A stretch of DNA of 64,000 bases, from the NCBI GenBank assembly GCA_944989445.1, contig CALYLW010001195.1, forward strand, positions 62,001 to 126,000, read 5' to 3'. Within the stretch, counting starts at the first letter, position 1. Each line of letters begins with the position of its first letter. Below the pieces are notes generated by a model, which searched no databases, was not told the DNA's origin, and was given only the letters and a program-made list of their open reading frames with translations. Both the position numbers and the translations under genes were made by a program. Positions 47,800 to 59,696 of the stretch are shown one piece after another. This stretch comes from Ampullaceana balthica (lineage: Eukaryota; Mollusca; Gastropoda; Lymnaeidae).

Positions 47800-48100
47800 T
47801 GAATGTTAATATCCACTTGGCGTCGGTAGTCGATGCTAAGGGCGATGAAGGACGCAATACTGCGGTAAATCTCAAGTGATCGTGCTTTGGTCAGTGGTAC
47901 TGCTTTTGTTGACACCAAAAATTTTCTGATATTGGGTGGATCGGCGGTTTCTTATATAAATCAATTTTATGAATAACGTTCAGATGGTGTTTTATTGCGT
48001 TGGGATTGCAACCCTTCGCAGACACAATTTCATTACAACGGTTGCATTTTGCTGTGTCGCTGTCAACTCGATTGGCCTGATTCCACACGACGTCTTACCC
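47800..48100 (-). pseudogene. BED zinc finger and following segment of a hAT transposase
   Basis: Minus-strand frame 48088-47891 gives WNQANRVDSDTAKCNRCNE, then KGCNPNAIKHHLNVIHKI: a complete BED pattern with CNRC and HHLNVIH. After a frame change, 47918 onward gives STKAVPLTKARSLEIYRSI, then ASFIALSIDYRRQVDI. Compared with 22191-22535 the finger is intact here. The catalytic domain is missing. The word caag/gtatg near 47800, shared with the other copy, may be a splice donor. The longer open frame to 47547 runs out into unrelated sequence. Confidence 0.82.
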
Positions 48101-48206
48101 ATCTTATTAACTTTGGGTGTACTATTAATATCAATTTTTGGGGCTAGGCAAACACGTGTCAATGAACACAAGAAACACAAGCGAATGCAAGGGGTGTGGG
48201 TTTGAG

Positions 48207-48464
48207 CAGTGCCTCTCAAAGTGGGGGTCCGCGGAAGTTATCAAGAAAGGAGAGAAAAATATAATTATAATCCTACAATTGCTACCAATAATACCAACCG
48301 TATAGAATTTGTCCTTTTTGATAATAAGAGAATAAATGAAAGAAATAAAAGGAAATAAAATACATTTTCGCTACCATGTAAGTACCAGGAAAATAGTGCA
48401 CCTGTTCCTAGTGCAATGAAAAAATTCTGCAAGTCCGCCATACTAACATGTTTGAGAAGCACTG
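48207..48464. mobile_element. 258-bp non-autonomous hAT insertion (relative of 21854-22104)
   Basis: Starts CAGTGCCTCTCAAAGTGGG and ends ATGTTTGAGAAGCACTG. The 3' flank ggttatag equals the reverse complement of ctataacc at 22105. The tandemly duplicated host segment near 48785-48800 reads 'gtgtgggttatagga' with no insert, i.e. the empty site. Confidence 0.9.
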
Positions 48465-49659
48465 GGTTATAGGATGGAAGAGAGGAATTGTGGGGGGGGG
48501 GTAGAAAAACCGACATTAGATAGTATCAATCGGTGACCCAACTGTCGGCTATTTCAAAGCAAAGTTAGTTTCAAAGCAAGGGTGTTTTAATGAACAAAAA
48601 ACAAACACGGCATCTTTCATCTCTATGCAGTCCATCCTCACATCGACGTCTTACCCATCTTACACTGTTAGTAACTATTTAAATTTATTAAATTTAAATA
48701 CTGACGACCTTGTAGCATTATTAACATCAGTTTTTCTAGGTCAGCACGTGTTAATGAACACAAGAAGTAGAAGCTAATGAATCGGGTGTGGGTTATAGGA
48801 GTGAAGGGAGGGGAGGGGTGGATAAACAACATTAGCTAGTATCAATCGGCGTATTTCAAAGCAAAGTTAGTCAAAGCAGGGGTGTTTTTTTAATTAACAA
48901 ATACAGCGTCTTTCATCTCTAAGCAGTCCATCCTTTTTTTGGCAGAGGACTTTTGTTTTCTTTTTATGATTCTTTTAAAGAACCATAACGTTTTTGTGTT
49001 GTGTGATTTCTATTTCACGTTGAGAGGAAAAAAGATGTACATTGTAGTTTGTTGGGAATATTTTTATTTCCCGTTGACAGATATTTCTCCTTAGATGTAC
49101 TTCTAAGCATATTTTGGAAACTAAAATATTCATTTGATAAATTATTTCGCGAGCCACAATGTAAACACAAAAAACCGCATGGGAGCCGAAGTTTGGCCTA
49201 CGGTTAATATAGACCTTCAAGCCACATTTTCACGGGTACCCGAGCGGAATTTTATGACCCGGGTAATCACATGGCAACGGGTACCCATTGACAGGCCTAG
49301 CCTCGACTGAATGTGTACGTACGCACAAACGAATTTAATTTGCATAATACTAAGCATAGTAACGTAAACCGCTCTGGCTGCAAACGGCATTCGAGACCGA
49401 CTGAGTCAAGACTGACATGCAATAATGTTATATAATTTATTGCAAACGAAATTGTGAACTTTTAATTGCTTGGAAGTAATTAACATTTGATTCAGACCAA
49501 ACGTTTACACATCATTAAAATATATCCGTCGGGTTTATATTTACATTTCTTGAAATTAGATGAAGTTTGTCTTTCGCCCACCGGTGCCTTAGCCGTTATA
49601 AACACACAACGGGGCGGCGATTTCAGGCACCTAGGTGAAAGCGGGGGGGGAAGGGGGGT

Positions 49660-50036
49660 GTCTACATATTTGTAACGATGTGTGACTTGTGGGGGGGTGG
49701 GGTTTTAAGAGAAATGTGACTTCACATCAAAACGAGCAAATTTAAATAAAAGTTCCACTTAAATATTTTATTTGTTACATTGTGTTTTACATGACTTCAC
49801 ACGTGTTACGATATTAGAATTCAGGCCTACACTAAATAAATACTTAAATGACAAAAAAGTGATTTTAAACATGCTCTTTTTCAAATAAAATAAAGCTTTT
49901 ATGAGGGGGGGGAGCGAAAAGCTTTGTGACGTCATCTTGGAGCGGGTGGTCTAAGTTTTTGTGACGACGCTTTACGAGGGGGGAGGGGGAATGAAAAATC
50001 TGCCAAAATCACGTGACGTCATTTATGGACAGCCCC
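49660..50036. mobile_element. Small inverted-repeat element, 3' part
   Basis: Ends GTGACGTCATTTATGGACAG then CCCC and matches 1-322 along its length ('gtgacgtcatcttgg', 'cgacgctttacgagggggg', 'ctgccaaaatcacgtgacg'). The 5' terminus is not clear. Confidence 0.7.
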
Positions 50037-50038
50037 GA

Positions 50039-50455
50039 GGGGCTGTCCGTAAATAACATTACGCACCTAGAGGGGGGAGGGGTCGACCATTTGTGACGAG
50101 GGGAGGGGTAGTATAAGAAATGTCACGTCACATCAAAACGCGTACCTTAAAATAAAAGTTGTACTTAAAAATTTGTCTATTTACAATTTATTTAATTACG
50201 TTTTACATGGGCTTCGCGCGTGTTACGATATTAAAGGGTAGCCTTACACTAAATACATACTTAAACTTAAATGACAAAAGTGAATTGAAACATGCTAATT
50301 TTCAAATTAAAAAAATGTTTTTTTTTCGTGGGGAATGGGCATTTTTGTAACGTAATATTGGAAAAGAGGGGGGGGGTTCTAACTTTTAGTGAAGACGCGT
50401 TTCGTGGGGGGGGGGATTCGGCCATAATCGTGGGACGTCATTAATGGACGGTCCC
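50039..50455. mobile_element. Small inverted-repeat element, complete
   Basis: Starts GGGGCTGTCCGTAAATAACA and ends GACGTCATTAATGGACGGTC then CC. 417 bp. It begins two bases after the previous element ends, giving the junction ccccgagggg. The open frame 50159-50350 inside is not a gene. Confidence 0.8.
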
Positions 50456-50499
50456 AAAGCTTTGAACGAAAAATTAATCCGCATTTTGAAATATTCTAG

Positions 50500-50612
50500 T
50501 GCGCATTTTGATGTGCCTCACATTTCTTAAACACCCCCCTCCCCTCTCGTCACAAATGCGCGACCCCCTCCCCCACCCCCTTTTTAGGCGTGTGACGTCA
50601 TTTATGGGCGGC
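50500..50612. mobile_element. Small inverted-repeat element, 3' fragment
   Basis: 'catttcttaaacacccccc', 'gtcacaaatgcgcgacccc' and the end gtgtgacgtcatttatgggc belong to the same family as its two neighbours. Confidence 0.6.
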
Positions 50613-51173
50613 TTCAAAGAGTAAAACCAATATCTTCTGACTCCGGCTTAATTTTTTCTTCAAAAGGTGGGGGGGGGGTGAGCGAATTTGTACGTACGCA
50701 TGGGGGGGGTGTCCCAAAAATGTACGGGATGCAACGGGGGGAGGGGGGTACAAAAATACGAATTTTGTGCGTACGTAATATATGGATGGCCCCATATGAA
50801 GGAGTAATAAAACTTTAATTCCAAATTAAACACTATTATTTTATTATATTCATATGAAATGTATTAAAATTTATATATTTTACTACATAATGCTGCTAAA
50901 GTCGCAATTTTTTACAATTTAAGATACGTATGGTAATTTTATAATAAACATTCCACAAATTTCTTAAAACATATGCAAATTATTTTCAGCGCTAATATAT
51001 ATCAAAATATTTAATTTTACTGTGTGTCCTCACTTCTTCCTGGTAACAATATATTTACGTTAGAAACTCTTTAAATCGTAGGAAAACTGTTACTTTAACA
51101 CTTTTAATAATTTTTGTAATGATTTCCTACACACATGTATATTCCTTTATCTGCTTTTTATGTCTTTCTCATC

Positions 51174-51358
51174 ATTTGCGTAGCTAGGAGAAGGTTGGCC
51201 GCCAAAATTCAAAAGTCCCCCCGGCCCCCACTTGAGGTTGGCCCTAAAGAATTGACCTGATTTTTTTTCCATTAAATATTACGCCACCACCATGAATGCA
51301 GATCCCCAAAAGAGGCCAAGTCCCCCCAAATCCCTACAAATCTCTAGAGACGTCATTG
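51174..51358. mobile_element. 185-bp insertion in the long repeat unit
   Basis: Flanked by perfect 9-bp TTTCTCATC (51165-51173 and 51359-51367). The uninterrupted unit at 63178 reads ctttctcagcccattattga. Termini ATTTGCGTAGCTAGG and CTAGAGACGTCATTG are partly inverted. Non-coding. Confidence 0.75.
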
Positions 51359-51397
51359 TTTCTCATCCCAATATTGACCGAGTCATATGTATGCAAC

Positions 51398-51560
51398 GGA
51401 TCGTAATACAATAGAAAAAATTGTTACAAACACACAACCACACGCAAAAGATCACTCCAAAAACTACACGATAACTAATATTGACATCTATTATAAAATT
51501 GTCATTCTCAAGTGTACTTCATATTAACAGAATTTCTATAAAATGTCAAGTCTGCAGGCT
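51398..51560 (+). repeat. Unit segment with single copy of the 46-bp text
   Basis: 'caacggatcgtaatacaatag', 'gcaaaagatcactcc' and 'ctaatattgacatct' are in the same order as at 8148-8520, 43864 and 63211. Confidence 0.75.
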
Positions 51561-51825
51561 ACACGTTTCTAACAATATGCTCTTTACACGTGTACAGAAT
51601 TTATTTCCATTTTATTGAGATGTTATGAATAAAAAAATAGTTTAAAAATAAAAATAAGTTAAGTTTGTATTTTTTACAGAAAGATGCTAATTATGAAATT
51701 TTGCTTAAAGTTACTATTGTAAAGGAGCAGTTCATGTTATAATACTATGAACAAAGAAATCAACTTTTCAAATAAAAAAAATGCTTATGGATGTTGGAGC
51801 TTCATATGGTTTTCATTGACATTGT

Positions 51826-52220
51826 ATCCCTAATTAAAGGGACCGAGTTCAAGTGGTGTTCCACTAGGATAAATTAGTAGAGAAGTAAAAATATACATCA
51901 GTATCGTTTAAAAATGTATATATGCCTACATTTTAAAGTACATATATAAATGTGATAGTTTTATTAAAAGTTAAATGAATAGGATGTTAAGATTTGTTTC
52001 GTTCCTCGAATATTACAATACTTTAAGCTCGTATAAGCTTCATGAAAGGGCATATTTAAGTAGCACACATTATTAGTACAAAATGTCACAGCAGAGTAAG
52101 TTAAAATTTAATACATTTAAATTAAACATGCTATCATTAATATTCTAATCTAAATTTTTCAAATTAAATTTTATATTACATCCTTCACCACTGGTGCTTT
52201 TTGGTGCGACGCTTACGGGA
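51826..52220 (+). repeat. Twin-hairpin/GTGCG module, copy 11
   Basis: atccctaattaaagggaccg and agtggtgttccact, then 3' box tgctttttggtgcgacgctt about 360 bp downstream. Confidence 0.78.
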
Positions 52221-52860
52221 TTAAATGTTTTGTTTCACGTCAAATATAAAAAAACAATGTTCTTTACTAAAACAATCGTTCCTTTTCTTTAGAGATCCAA
52301 AAGTTCTCTTATCTGTGCATTAAAATTATTAAAATGTTATTTGTATTGTATAGTTATATTTTATTAAAAAAATTAACAAACACACATTGAAACACCCATA
52401 CATATTAAATAAGTTATACAAACTAAAATTAAATGAAATAAAATACATGTAAATATAAGTATATATATACTTAATAATTATATTCATATATTTATACATG
52501 TATATATATATCAGTCGCACAAATAAAACCTTGATAAAAATGATATACATTCTTAGTTAAACGTAAGGCTTAGAAAGATGGTGCAAGAGGTTATTTCTGA
52601 GAAATTATCAGTGAGTCTATATTAGGTCAGGCATCCTATACTGTATATTTCTTACAAAAGGACTAGATGGATACAACTAAAAGAAAACAATATGAAAAAT
52701 GTTCTCAATAATAATTTTTACAACTGAAAAATACAATATAATTTCAACATGAGATCCAGTTATATAATCTCTTTGAAAGAATTACAAAAATGCTGCCTTA
52801 AAATTATATTTTTATCCCTATTATGCTTCATTGAAGAAATGAATATTACGAATTTTATTT

Positions 52861-53015
52861 GAGTAAATTAAAGAATGCACACGTACATGGCCTTTAATCT
52901 ATGGATTTATTTGAGTAAATTAAAGATGCACACGTAATGGCCTTTAATCTATGTATGTTATTTGAGTAAATTAAAGAATGCACTCGTACATGGCCTTTAA
53001 TCTATGTATGTTATT
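52861..53015 (+). repeat. 51-52-bp tandem repeat, 3 copies
   Basis: Units at 52861, 52913 and 52964 with gagtaaattaaag.atgca, c.cgta.atggcctttaatc and tatg.atgttattt. Confidence 0.9.
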
Positions 53016-53082
53016 TCCAAGTAAGACTTAATTGCCTAATATAATATTACAACTTTGCCCTGTCTTCTTCTATCCTCTATTG

Positions 53083-53200
53083 CAGTGGCTCCCAACCAAT
53101 GGGGTCGTGACGGGTTTTATAGGGGTTACCACCTGTCGACTAGAAATATTCACTTTAATGCAAATTATCTCTGCTAAATTCATGTTCTTGCATATAACAC
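53083..53200. mobile_element. Truncated hAT-type element (relative of 9312-9528)
   Basis: CAGTGGCTCCCAACCAATGG, then 'ccacctgtcgactagaaatat' corresponds to 'gccaacggtcgactaaaaata' at 9372. Other end not seen. Confidence 0.6.
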
Positions 53201-53264
53201 TAATGTCAAATAGAGAAGTTATAGGAAGATTAGTATACATAGCTATCAGAATAGTCTATTAATC

Positions 53265-54340
53265 TATTTTCAGCAGGTAGCTTGCCAAAACAATATTCAA
53301 CAAGTGACTGTAACGTGTTCTTCAAAATATCCTTTATTTTATGATGAAGAAGATTGCTACCTCGCTATACTACTTTCGTGATGAGTTTATACTTATCTGT
53401 AACTTTTTATGGGTAAGAAAATAGCAACAAAAAATGTTGTTATATTTGTTGTGCTTACCGCGTAGCTAATCACGGTAGTGCAGTACTATACATATAAATG
53501 CATTCAATTTAAAACATTAATACTTTATAACAGAATAACAACAACAAAAATATGCATGACATAATGGTGCAAATAGCAAAGCGAATACCGAATTAATTCC
53601 TCTACGATATATCATATACAATGTAGATGTAAATGTTTGCTTTGCCATTTCTGTAACACAAGATCTGAAGGGGTCATTTATTGTTGATGAATTTAATGTT
53701 AAAAGTAAACAAACCTTTTGACATGTGGGTAGTGAACGTCCATAAACATTTAAAACTTTATGGGAATGAATGCATAAAATAACAACTTATGTGTTTGCAG
53801 TATATAAAGTAATTTTAAGAATTTAATCAACGTTTAACTTGCTCACAATGCTTTAGGCTTTGTGCCTAGGGCCTAAAAACAAAAATAAGGTCAAACAACG
53901 AAAAATTTTATTTTTTTTATATAATATTAAATTTGTTGTAATTAGAATTATTTTTAGTAGCGTGAATGCGTCGTTCCATTTCGTTCATAACTTTTCAATG
54001 ATTGCGCATATTATGGACTGATAGGTAATACTTTCAAGATCTTGATGCCATTTTTTTCTTTGGTCAATATTTTCTTTCCAATATTTCCTTTTACAGAATT
54101 TCTTGCTTGAAAGTGAGTCAAGTTAATGTTTTGTTTCATCCAATGCCAATGTAGACATATTTTAGATATAACTCATGAATTTAAATTTTAAACTAAAATT
54201 TAAGTATTAATAACGGTAAAACTGCTTTATCTGTCGATGTTAATATTCATGAAAATTAACTTCGCCCAAATTAATATTCATGTGATTATTATGATGTTTA
54301 ACCGTTTACGTATCATTTGCTTTTCTATGACAGTCATTTG
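53265..54340. other. No gene; region shared with 56190-56530
   Basis: 'cagaataacaacaacaaaaa', 'ctgtaacacaagatctgaagg', 'gttgatgaatttaatgttaaa' and 'gtgaacgtccataaacattt' (53530-53790) recur at 56195-56420 in the same order, a further direct duplication of about 300 bp, 2.66 kb apart. Confidence 0.65.
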
Positions 54341-54342
54341 CT

Positions 54343-54386
54343 TCATTCATCCATTCATTCATCCATCCATCCATTCATTCATTCAC
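54343..54386. repeat. Short CATT/CATC tetranucleotide run
   Basis: ttcattcatccattcattca and following variants, about 11 units. Confidence 0.9.
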
Positions 54387-54643
54387 AATATGTGTACAGT
54401 ATACATATTAAAAATCTTGTTGCTTAAGGACGTTAAGGTATGCCGACTTATTTAATATGTTGTCAAAGACTTTTGAATGCTTTGACGAAAACTGATGAAG
54501 CAAGTGTTAACTATTGAACAAAATATGGTTAAACATACATTGTCTAAATTAGCCAAAAATGTTGTTATCGTTTATCGATGTAAGTGATATAGAGCGATGA
54601 ATTACGTATTTGCGTTTTATTCGTCGAATGACCCAAATATTGG

Positions 54644-54730
54644 TATTGGTAAGGCAATGATAAATAAATATTGCTATTGGTATTGCAATACTGGTTTTAA
54701 AATTGTATTGGTATTGGTATTGCCAATAAT
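54644..54730. repeat. TATTGG hexanucleotide-like tract
   Basis: 'tattggtattggtaaggc', 'attgctattggtattgc' and 'attggtattggtattgcc': an imperfect hexamer repeat. Confidence 0.8.
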
Positions 54731-54759
54731 TTATTTTTGTATTGTTAACAACCCTGATG

Positions 54760-56131
54760 GTTTTTAATTAAATCTCGAGTTATGAATTAAATTTTAAAAA
54801 ATCCAAATTTTATTCATTGCATGTAAAATATTAATAGAATGCATTGTGAAAATAATTGAAATAAAATAATTTAAACGCATATGTAATATATTAAGGTCAG
54901 TTGATATTTTTATGTTTGTTTGTTTGTATCCATTTAAAAAAAGTTACTGCTTTGTTGAAATTTTTCCAAAAGATCTCTGCCACTGTCGTCACTAAAAAGC
55001 TCATATATATTTACGACACTGCATCGTAACACAATTGTAATTAATACAATATTTGCAACAGCGTCTATGAGATAAAAATAATAAAGATAAATAAAGAGAT
55101 TAGGATATATTCCTCATTTAAAAAAAACACACAAAACAAATCCATTTTATGTTAAAAACGCATGTGAAACCATGACAATAATGGATTTTAAAGTGGTTTT
55201 TGTTAATCCATCATTAAAGGAATGAACATAACATATTCAATTCGCAATACAAAATAATTAAGCGTTTTCAGGATCACTTTATTTAGTTTAATCTACTTAT
55301 GTTAATAGGTCCGGTAACCTAAGTTTAAATAGTATAAGTGTATAGGTTATGTAAAAAACAATAGTTTATGTAAAAGGCAAACAAAATATAAATGTTATAT
55401 TAATAGGACTCAGCTAAAATTAAGATGCGTACACGAAAATGTGCGCACAGTAATCAGGCGATAAAAGATTTTTGAACGCGCACCGCTAAAAATGAAGCCT
55501 TGAAAAAAATTTTGACACAATTATTACATAAATAGGTTTTTATTAAATGTCGAGTTATGGAACAGAAAATAATTAAAACCAATTCGCAATTAAATTTAAA
55601 CGTGTAAACAAATAAATCTAATGCATCGTGTAGCAGTTGTAATTAAATATGTTTACGTGTCTATATAATATATAGAAAGTAACAGTAAAGAAAATGACAA
55701 TTCTTTGTACTACACAGCTAAAATTATGAAGCGTGCACGAAAATGTGCGCACCGTAATTAGACATTATAATATTTTTTGAATGCGCACCGTTGAAAATAA
55801 AGTATTGGGGAAAAAACGTCACCAAAAGTAACTCGCTTTGAAAGGCATTTGAACGTCCGCGTAAATTTGTTCAATACAGAAATAAGGTTAAATTTTTTAT
55901 TCTTTGTCTCTGCATTTTCTGATTATTTAATTTACGGCATTCGGGCAAAAGGGACAATTACAAAAACTAACTTAAAACCACCTTCATGGTAAAAGGAACC
56001 GTCCTGCCATATTTGGTCCCCGTCCATCATTTGGTTTTTCCGTGGCTGTCTAACAGAAAGTCGAAAAAGTGAAACATACAAACATACAAACATACAAACA
56101 TACAAACACCAACTGAGCTTTATATATTAGA
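54760..56131 (-). repeat. Dispersed repeat, inverted copy of 35262-36660
   Basis: The right edge caccaactgagctttatata at 56108-56127 is the reverse complement of the start at 35262, next to a (TTTG/CAAA-CATA)n tract. The text then follows the reverse complement of 35340-36660, including 'ctgattatttaatttacggc' and 'gcgcacaccgtaatta'-type words. Similarity continues past the internal terminus at 54882, so that terminus is not the element edge on this side. Confidence 0.8.
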
Positions 56132-57624
56132 TTATTATTATTATTATGTTTATAAATGCATTCAATTTATTACGTTCAGATCTTCTTATAAAATTACAAC
56201 AACAAAAACACATGACATAACGGTGCATAAAGTAGTGCGAATACCAAATTAATCTTTAACTAAAAAGCTTAAACAATGTAGTTGTAAATGTGATTTACCT
56301 ATTTCTGTAACATAAGATCTGAAGGATTCATTTAGCGTTGATGAATTTAATGTTAAAAGTAAATAAACCTTTGGCCATATGGGTAGTGAACGTCCATAAA
56401 CATTTAATACTTTACTGGAATTAATGCATACCAGAACAACTTTTGTGTTTGCAGTATATGAAGTAATTTTAAGAAGTTAATCAAAGTTTATATTGCTTAC
56501 AATGTTTTAGAATTCCCTATGTTTTTTTTTCTGAAGTGAAGACGATACAAGTTTCCTTCTCACTAGCAAACTTTTGATGTTCTTTTTGGGTGATTATTAT
56601 TAAATAAACATTTTCTGAGTCCGACGCAAAAAAAAATTAACAAATTTATGAGAAGCCCAAAAATACATGCTACCGTATAAATTGTATTTTATGTACCATC
56701 AACATGAATGACTTGTACAGAAAAAGTATGCATTAATTTGTGTTAGTGATGAAGTTTTATTAAAAGTACATTAACATATATTTTTATCATTACATCTACA
56801 CAAATCACTGTTATTGAATACTTAATTTTTGTCTTTACTTTTATAAAACTTTGATGAATGTGAACATCCTTAAAAGTAAATAAATTGTTACTTAGAATAG
56901 ATTTGCAAAAAGTAGTAAATACAGTTTATAGTTTTTATATAAATCTTAAACAAACAAAAAATCTACAATTTTTCCTAATGCTATCTAATGTATTGTAAGT
57001 ATTATTATACAAATCCTTATTTCATCCGCCGCCGTAAATTTTAGGTCCTTGAGACCTAATGCTGACTCAAATCATACAACATATTGAAGTAAAAAGATTA
57101 ATGGTATAAAATAAAATTAAATTAACTAATAATATTGAGAAATAAATCCTCAAATAATCTCAAACTTCGACTCTTGCTATAAAATGTCTTTAGTTTCCAC
57201 TTTCTTGATATCCACACAGTGGATAAAAAAGTATAAAGTATCCACTCTACTTGTTATTAACATTGTTTTTTTTTAATGTCTAATTTCTCCAGTCTTTGTT
57301 ACAAAGGACTTTGTAATTAAAGGATGTAAGAGGTATCTATGAAAATTTGATGATATTTTAAGAAAAGTCTTAGCTTTGTCTCGTACAGTTTTATGATGTG
57401 AGGTAATAGCTCAGTGTTTAAACTAATCTTACAATTATCATTAACTGTTTAGTCAAGTGGGCAACAAAACAAAGTTAAAGAAATAAATTTCATCTCTATC
57501 ACGTGTTATTATATTTCAATAAACATATCAAGTCGGAAACAAGAGAACTAATACCATAAGCTGGTACTAATCTAACACGGGCTACACAGAGGATAAGAGA
57601 AATTAGGGAATTCATTGACATGTT

Positions 57625-58030
57625 ATCCCCATTAAAGGGAGCGAAGTCAAGTGGCGTGCACTTAATTAGGGTGAATATTTCGTATCTAGACACTGCTTTT
57701 GTAAAAAGCTTGACATCAATAATATTGTAAGCTAATACATTATTTTCATAGTTTCCGTAGATTCGCAGTAAATTAATGTAAAAAACTACTTTTTTCTTTA
57801 GCATTAAATACATCTAAATATAAAGTTAGTTTACATAAAATACACGATTTAATTTAAACAAATCAATAACATTATGTCTTATAGATATGTAAATTGTTTC
57901 ATATATCTAAGCTTTACACAATATTCAGATTTTCTCATTTATCTTCTCACCTAAGTTGTCTCATGTACAACATAATGATAAAATATTAGTGCCGGTGCTT
58001 TTTAGTGCGACGGTATCAGGAAATACAATT
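57625..58030 (+). repeat. Twin-hairpin/GTGCG module, copy 12
   Basis: atccccattaaagggagcga and a shortened agtggcgtgcact. 3' box ggtgctttttagtgcgacgg about 365 bp on. Confidence 0.72.
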
Positions 58031-58776
58031 TTAATGCGCATAAGATATGAAAATACTAAGTCATTAATATAAAGACCTTTTTTCCTGTTCTTTACAGATC
58101 AAAATTTCATCCTTTTTTGTTTCTCCATTTTGGAAATGTATGGGTTTTGAATATTTTAATTTAATAATAATCATGTGATAAAGCAAAGTTTTTATTTAAG
58201 GAATACGTTTTATTTTATTGTCTTTTTCTAAATATTATATAAACAGATTTATAGTCAAAAACTTGTTTTACTCTCTGACCTCTTGAAATATACTTTTCAT
58301 TGGATTTAATAATAACGCTGTACCCAGGGAAGAATTAACACTACATATTTGCAATGTTAATACGCTGTTTGTCTAATTTTAAGCTAAACCATCAGGGTAA
58401 AATTTAAGCCAAAACCTTGCGATTCAACGAGTTTTTTTTAACAAATTAACCCCATACCCTCCTTCCCCAGGAATTAATAGTCACATAAATATAATTTCAT
58501 TTAATATAAAAAATACTATTTGTTTGAATAAGGTCGTGCTTAGACTGGAAGTTTAATGGATGTTTTGGATGACCAGCGGAAAGATAGGATTTTATTTAGT
58601 GTTGAAAAAACCGAGTAACTCTCAAGATTAACGATGGATAGTTTGGTTGGTATACTCAAATGACTCAGTCAATAAAAACAACTCAATCTTAAGATAGCGC
58701 ATACAAGGAAAAGTAGCTTGTTTAAATATATTCAAATTTAGCGGACTTATAGAGTCATAGTGTGTTATTGACATTG

Positions 58777-59185
58777 TTTCCATAATTATATTAGCATCGA
58801 TGTCCAGTAGCGTGCCACCTAGACTGAATTAGAGGAAGACAGCGAGATAAATAACGGCTGAAATGAGAGATATATTTTTCATTGTATATATTAATTAAAT
58901 GGTTTCTGCTAGTTTAATGTAAAAAGATATTAAAAGTATATACTTTTCCTTTGTGTTTGGCATTGCTAAAATTTAAATTAATTAAAAATTTTAAAAAAAA
59001 TATACGGAGCACTAATTTATACTATAATGTCTCATAGAATCGAAAATTTCATATTAATAATAGCTTAAAAGTAAATATTACCAATTTATAAAAGTTGCAA
59101 TCAAAGTTTTTTAAAAATAAAAGTTAATGTTTGATATATCAAAATCGGTGCTTTGGGGTGTGTCAATGATGGGAAATACAATTTT
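58777..59185 (+). repeat. Twin-hairpin/GTGCG module, copy 13 (degenerate 5' end)
   Basis: gtttccataattatattagc and agtagcgtgccacct, then 3' box cggtgctttggggtgtgtca about 366 bp on. The partner is copy 5. Confidence 0.65.
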
Positions 59186-59261
59186 ATGCACGTCCATATA
59201 ATATAAAGTACTTTAATAAAAAGTGATCTTTTTCTAATGAAATGTTGCTGGCACACTCAAG

Positions 59262-59696
59262 GTTAAGTACTAATTAATTGAGTTAAATAAATTAATTACA
59301 ACTCCAAATGTCCTCTAATACTTTAAGTACTAATTAATTGAGTTAAATAAAGTACTTACAACCTCCCAATGTCCTCTAATACTTCAAGTACTAATTAATT
59401 GAGTTAAATAAAGTACTTACAACCTCCCAATGTCCTCTAATACTCTAAGTACTAATTAATTGAGTTAAATAAAGTACTTACAACCTCCCAATGTCCTCTA
59501 ATACTTCAAGTACTAATTAATTGAGTTAAATAAAGTACTTACAACCTCCCAATGTCCTCTAATACTTCAAGTACTAATTAATTGAGTTAAATAAAGTACT
59601 TACAACCTCCCAATGTCCTCTAATACTTCAAGTACTAATTAATTGAGTTAAATAAAGTACTTACAACCTCCCAATGTCCTCTAATACTTTAAGCTC
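59262..59696 (+). repeat. 61-bp minisatellite, 7 copies
   Basis: Units at 59270, 59330, 59391, 59452, 59513, 59574 and 59635. Same unit as at 27455; the first unit is the most diverged. Confidence 0.95.

Larger units (their letters stand above)
47634..49299 (-). mobile_element. BED-finger hAT relic with both ends
   Basis: Ends TAGGGCTGTCAAT at 47634 and, inverted, TAGGCCTGTCAATGGGTACC from 49299. Flanks gtctcgac (47626-47633) and gcctcgac (49300-49307) match at 7 of 8 positions, the hAT target size. Contains coding remnants on the minus strand, a 258-bp hAT insertion, and a partial internal tandem duplication (48070-48630 against 48640-48960). Confidence 0.88.
47532..50793. mobile_element. 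Outer inverted-repeat element or pair of arms enclosing nested insertions
   Basis: GGGGCCATCCATATATTACG at 47532 and the inverted cgtaatatatggatggcccc at 50774-50793 are perfect 20-bp inverted copies, 3.26 kb apart. Both flanks have ATA adjacent (..acata / atatga..). Inside lie a hAT relic (47634-49299) and two to three small elements of another family (to 50612). Either one element was invaded repeatedly, or two elements of the family each lost an end. Confidence 0.65.
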
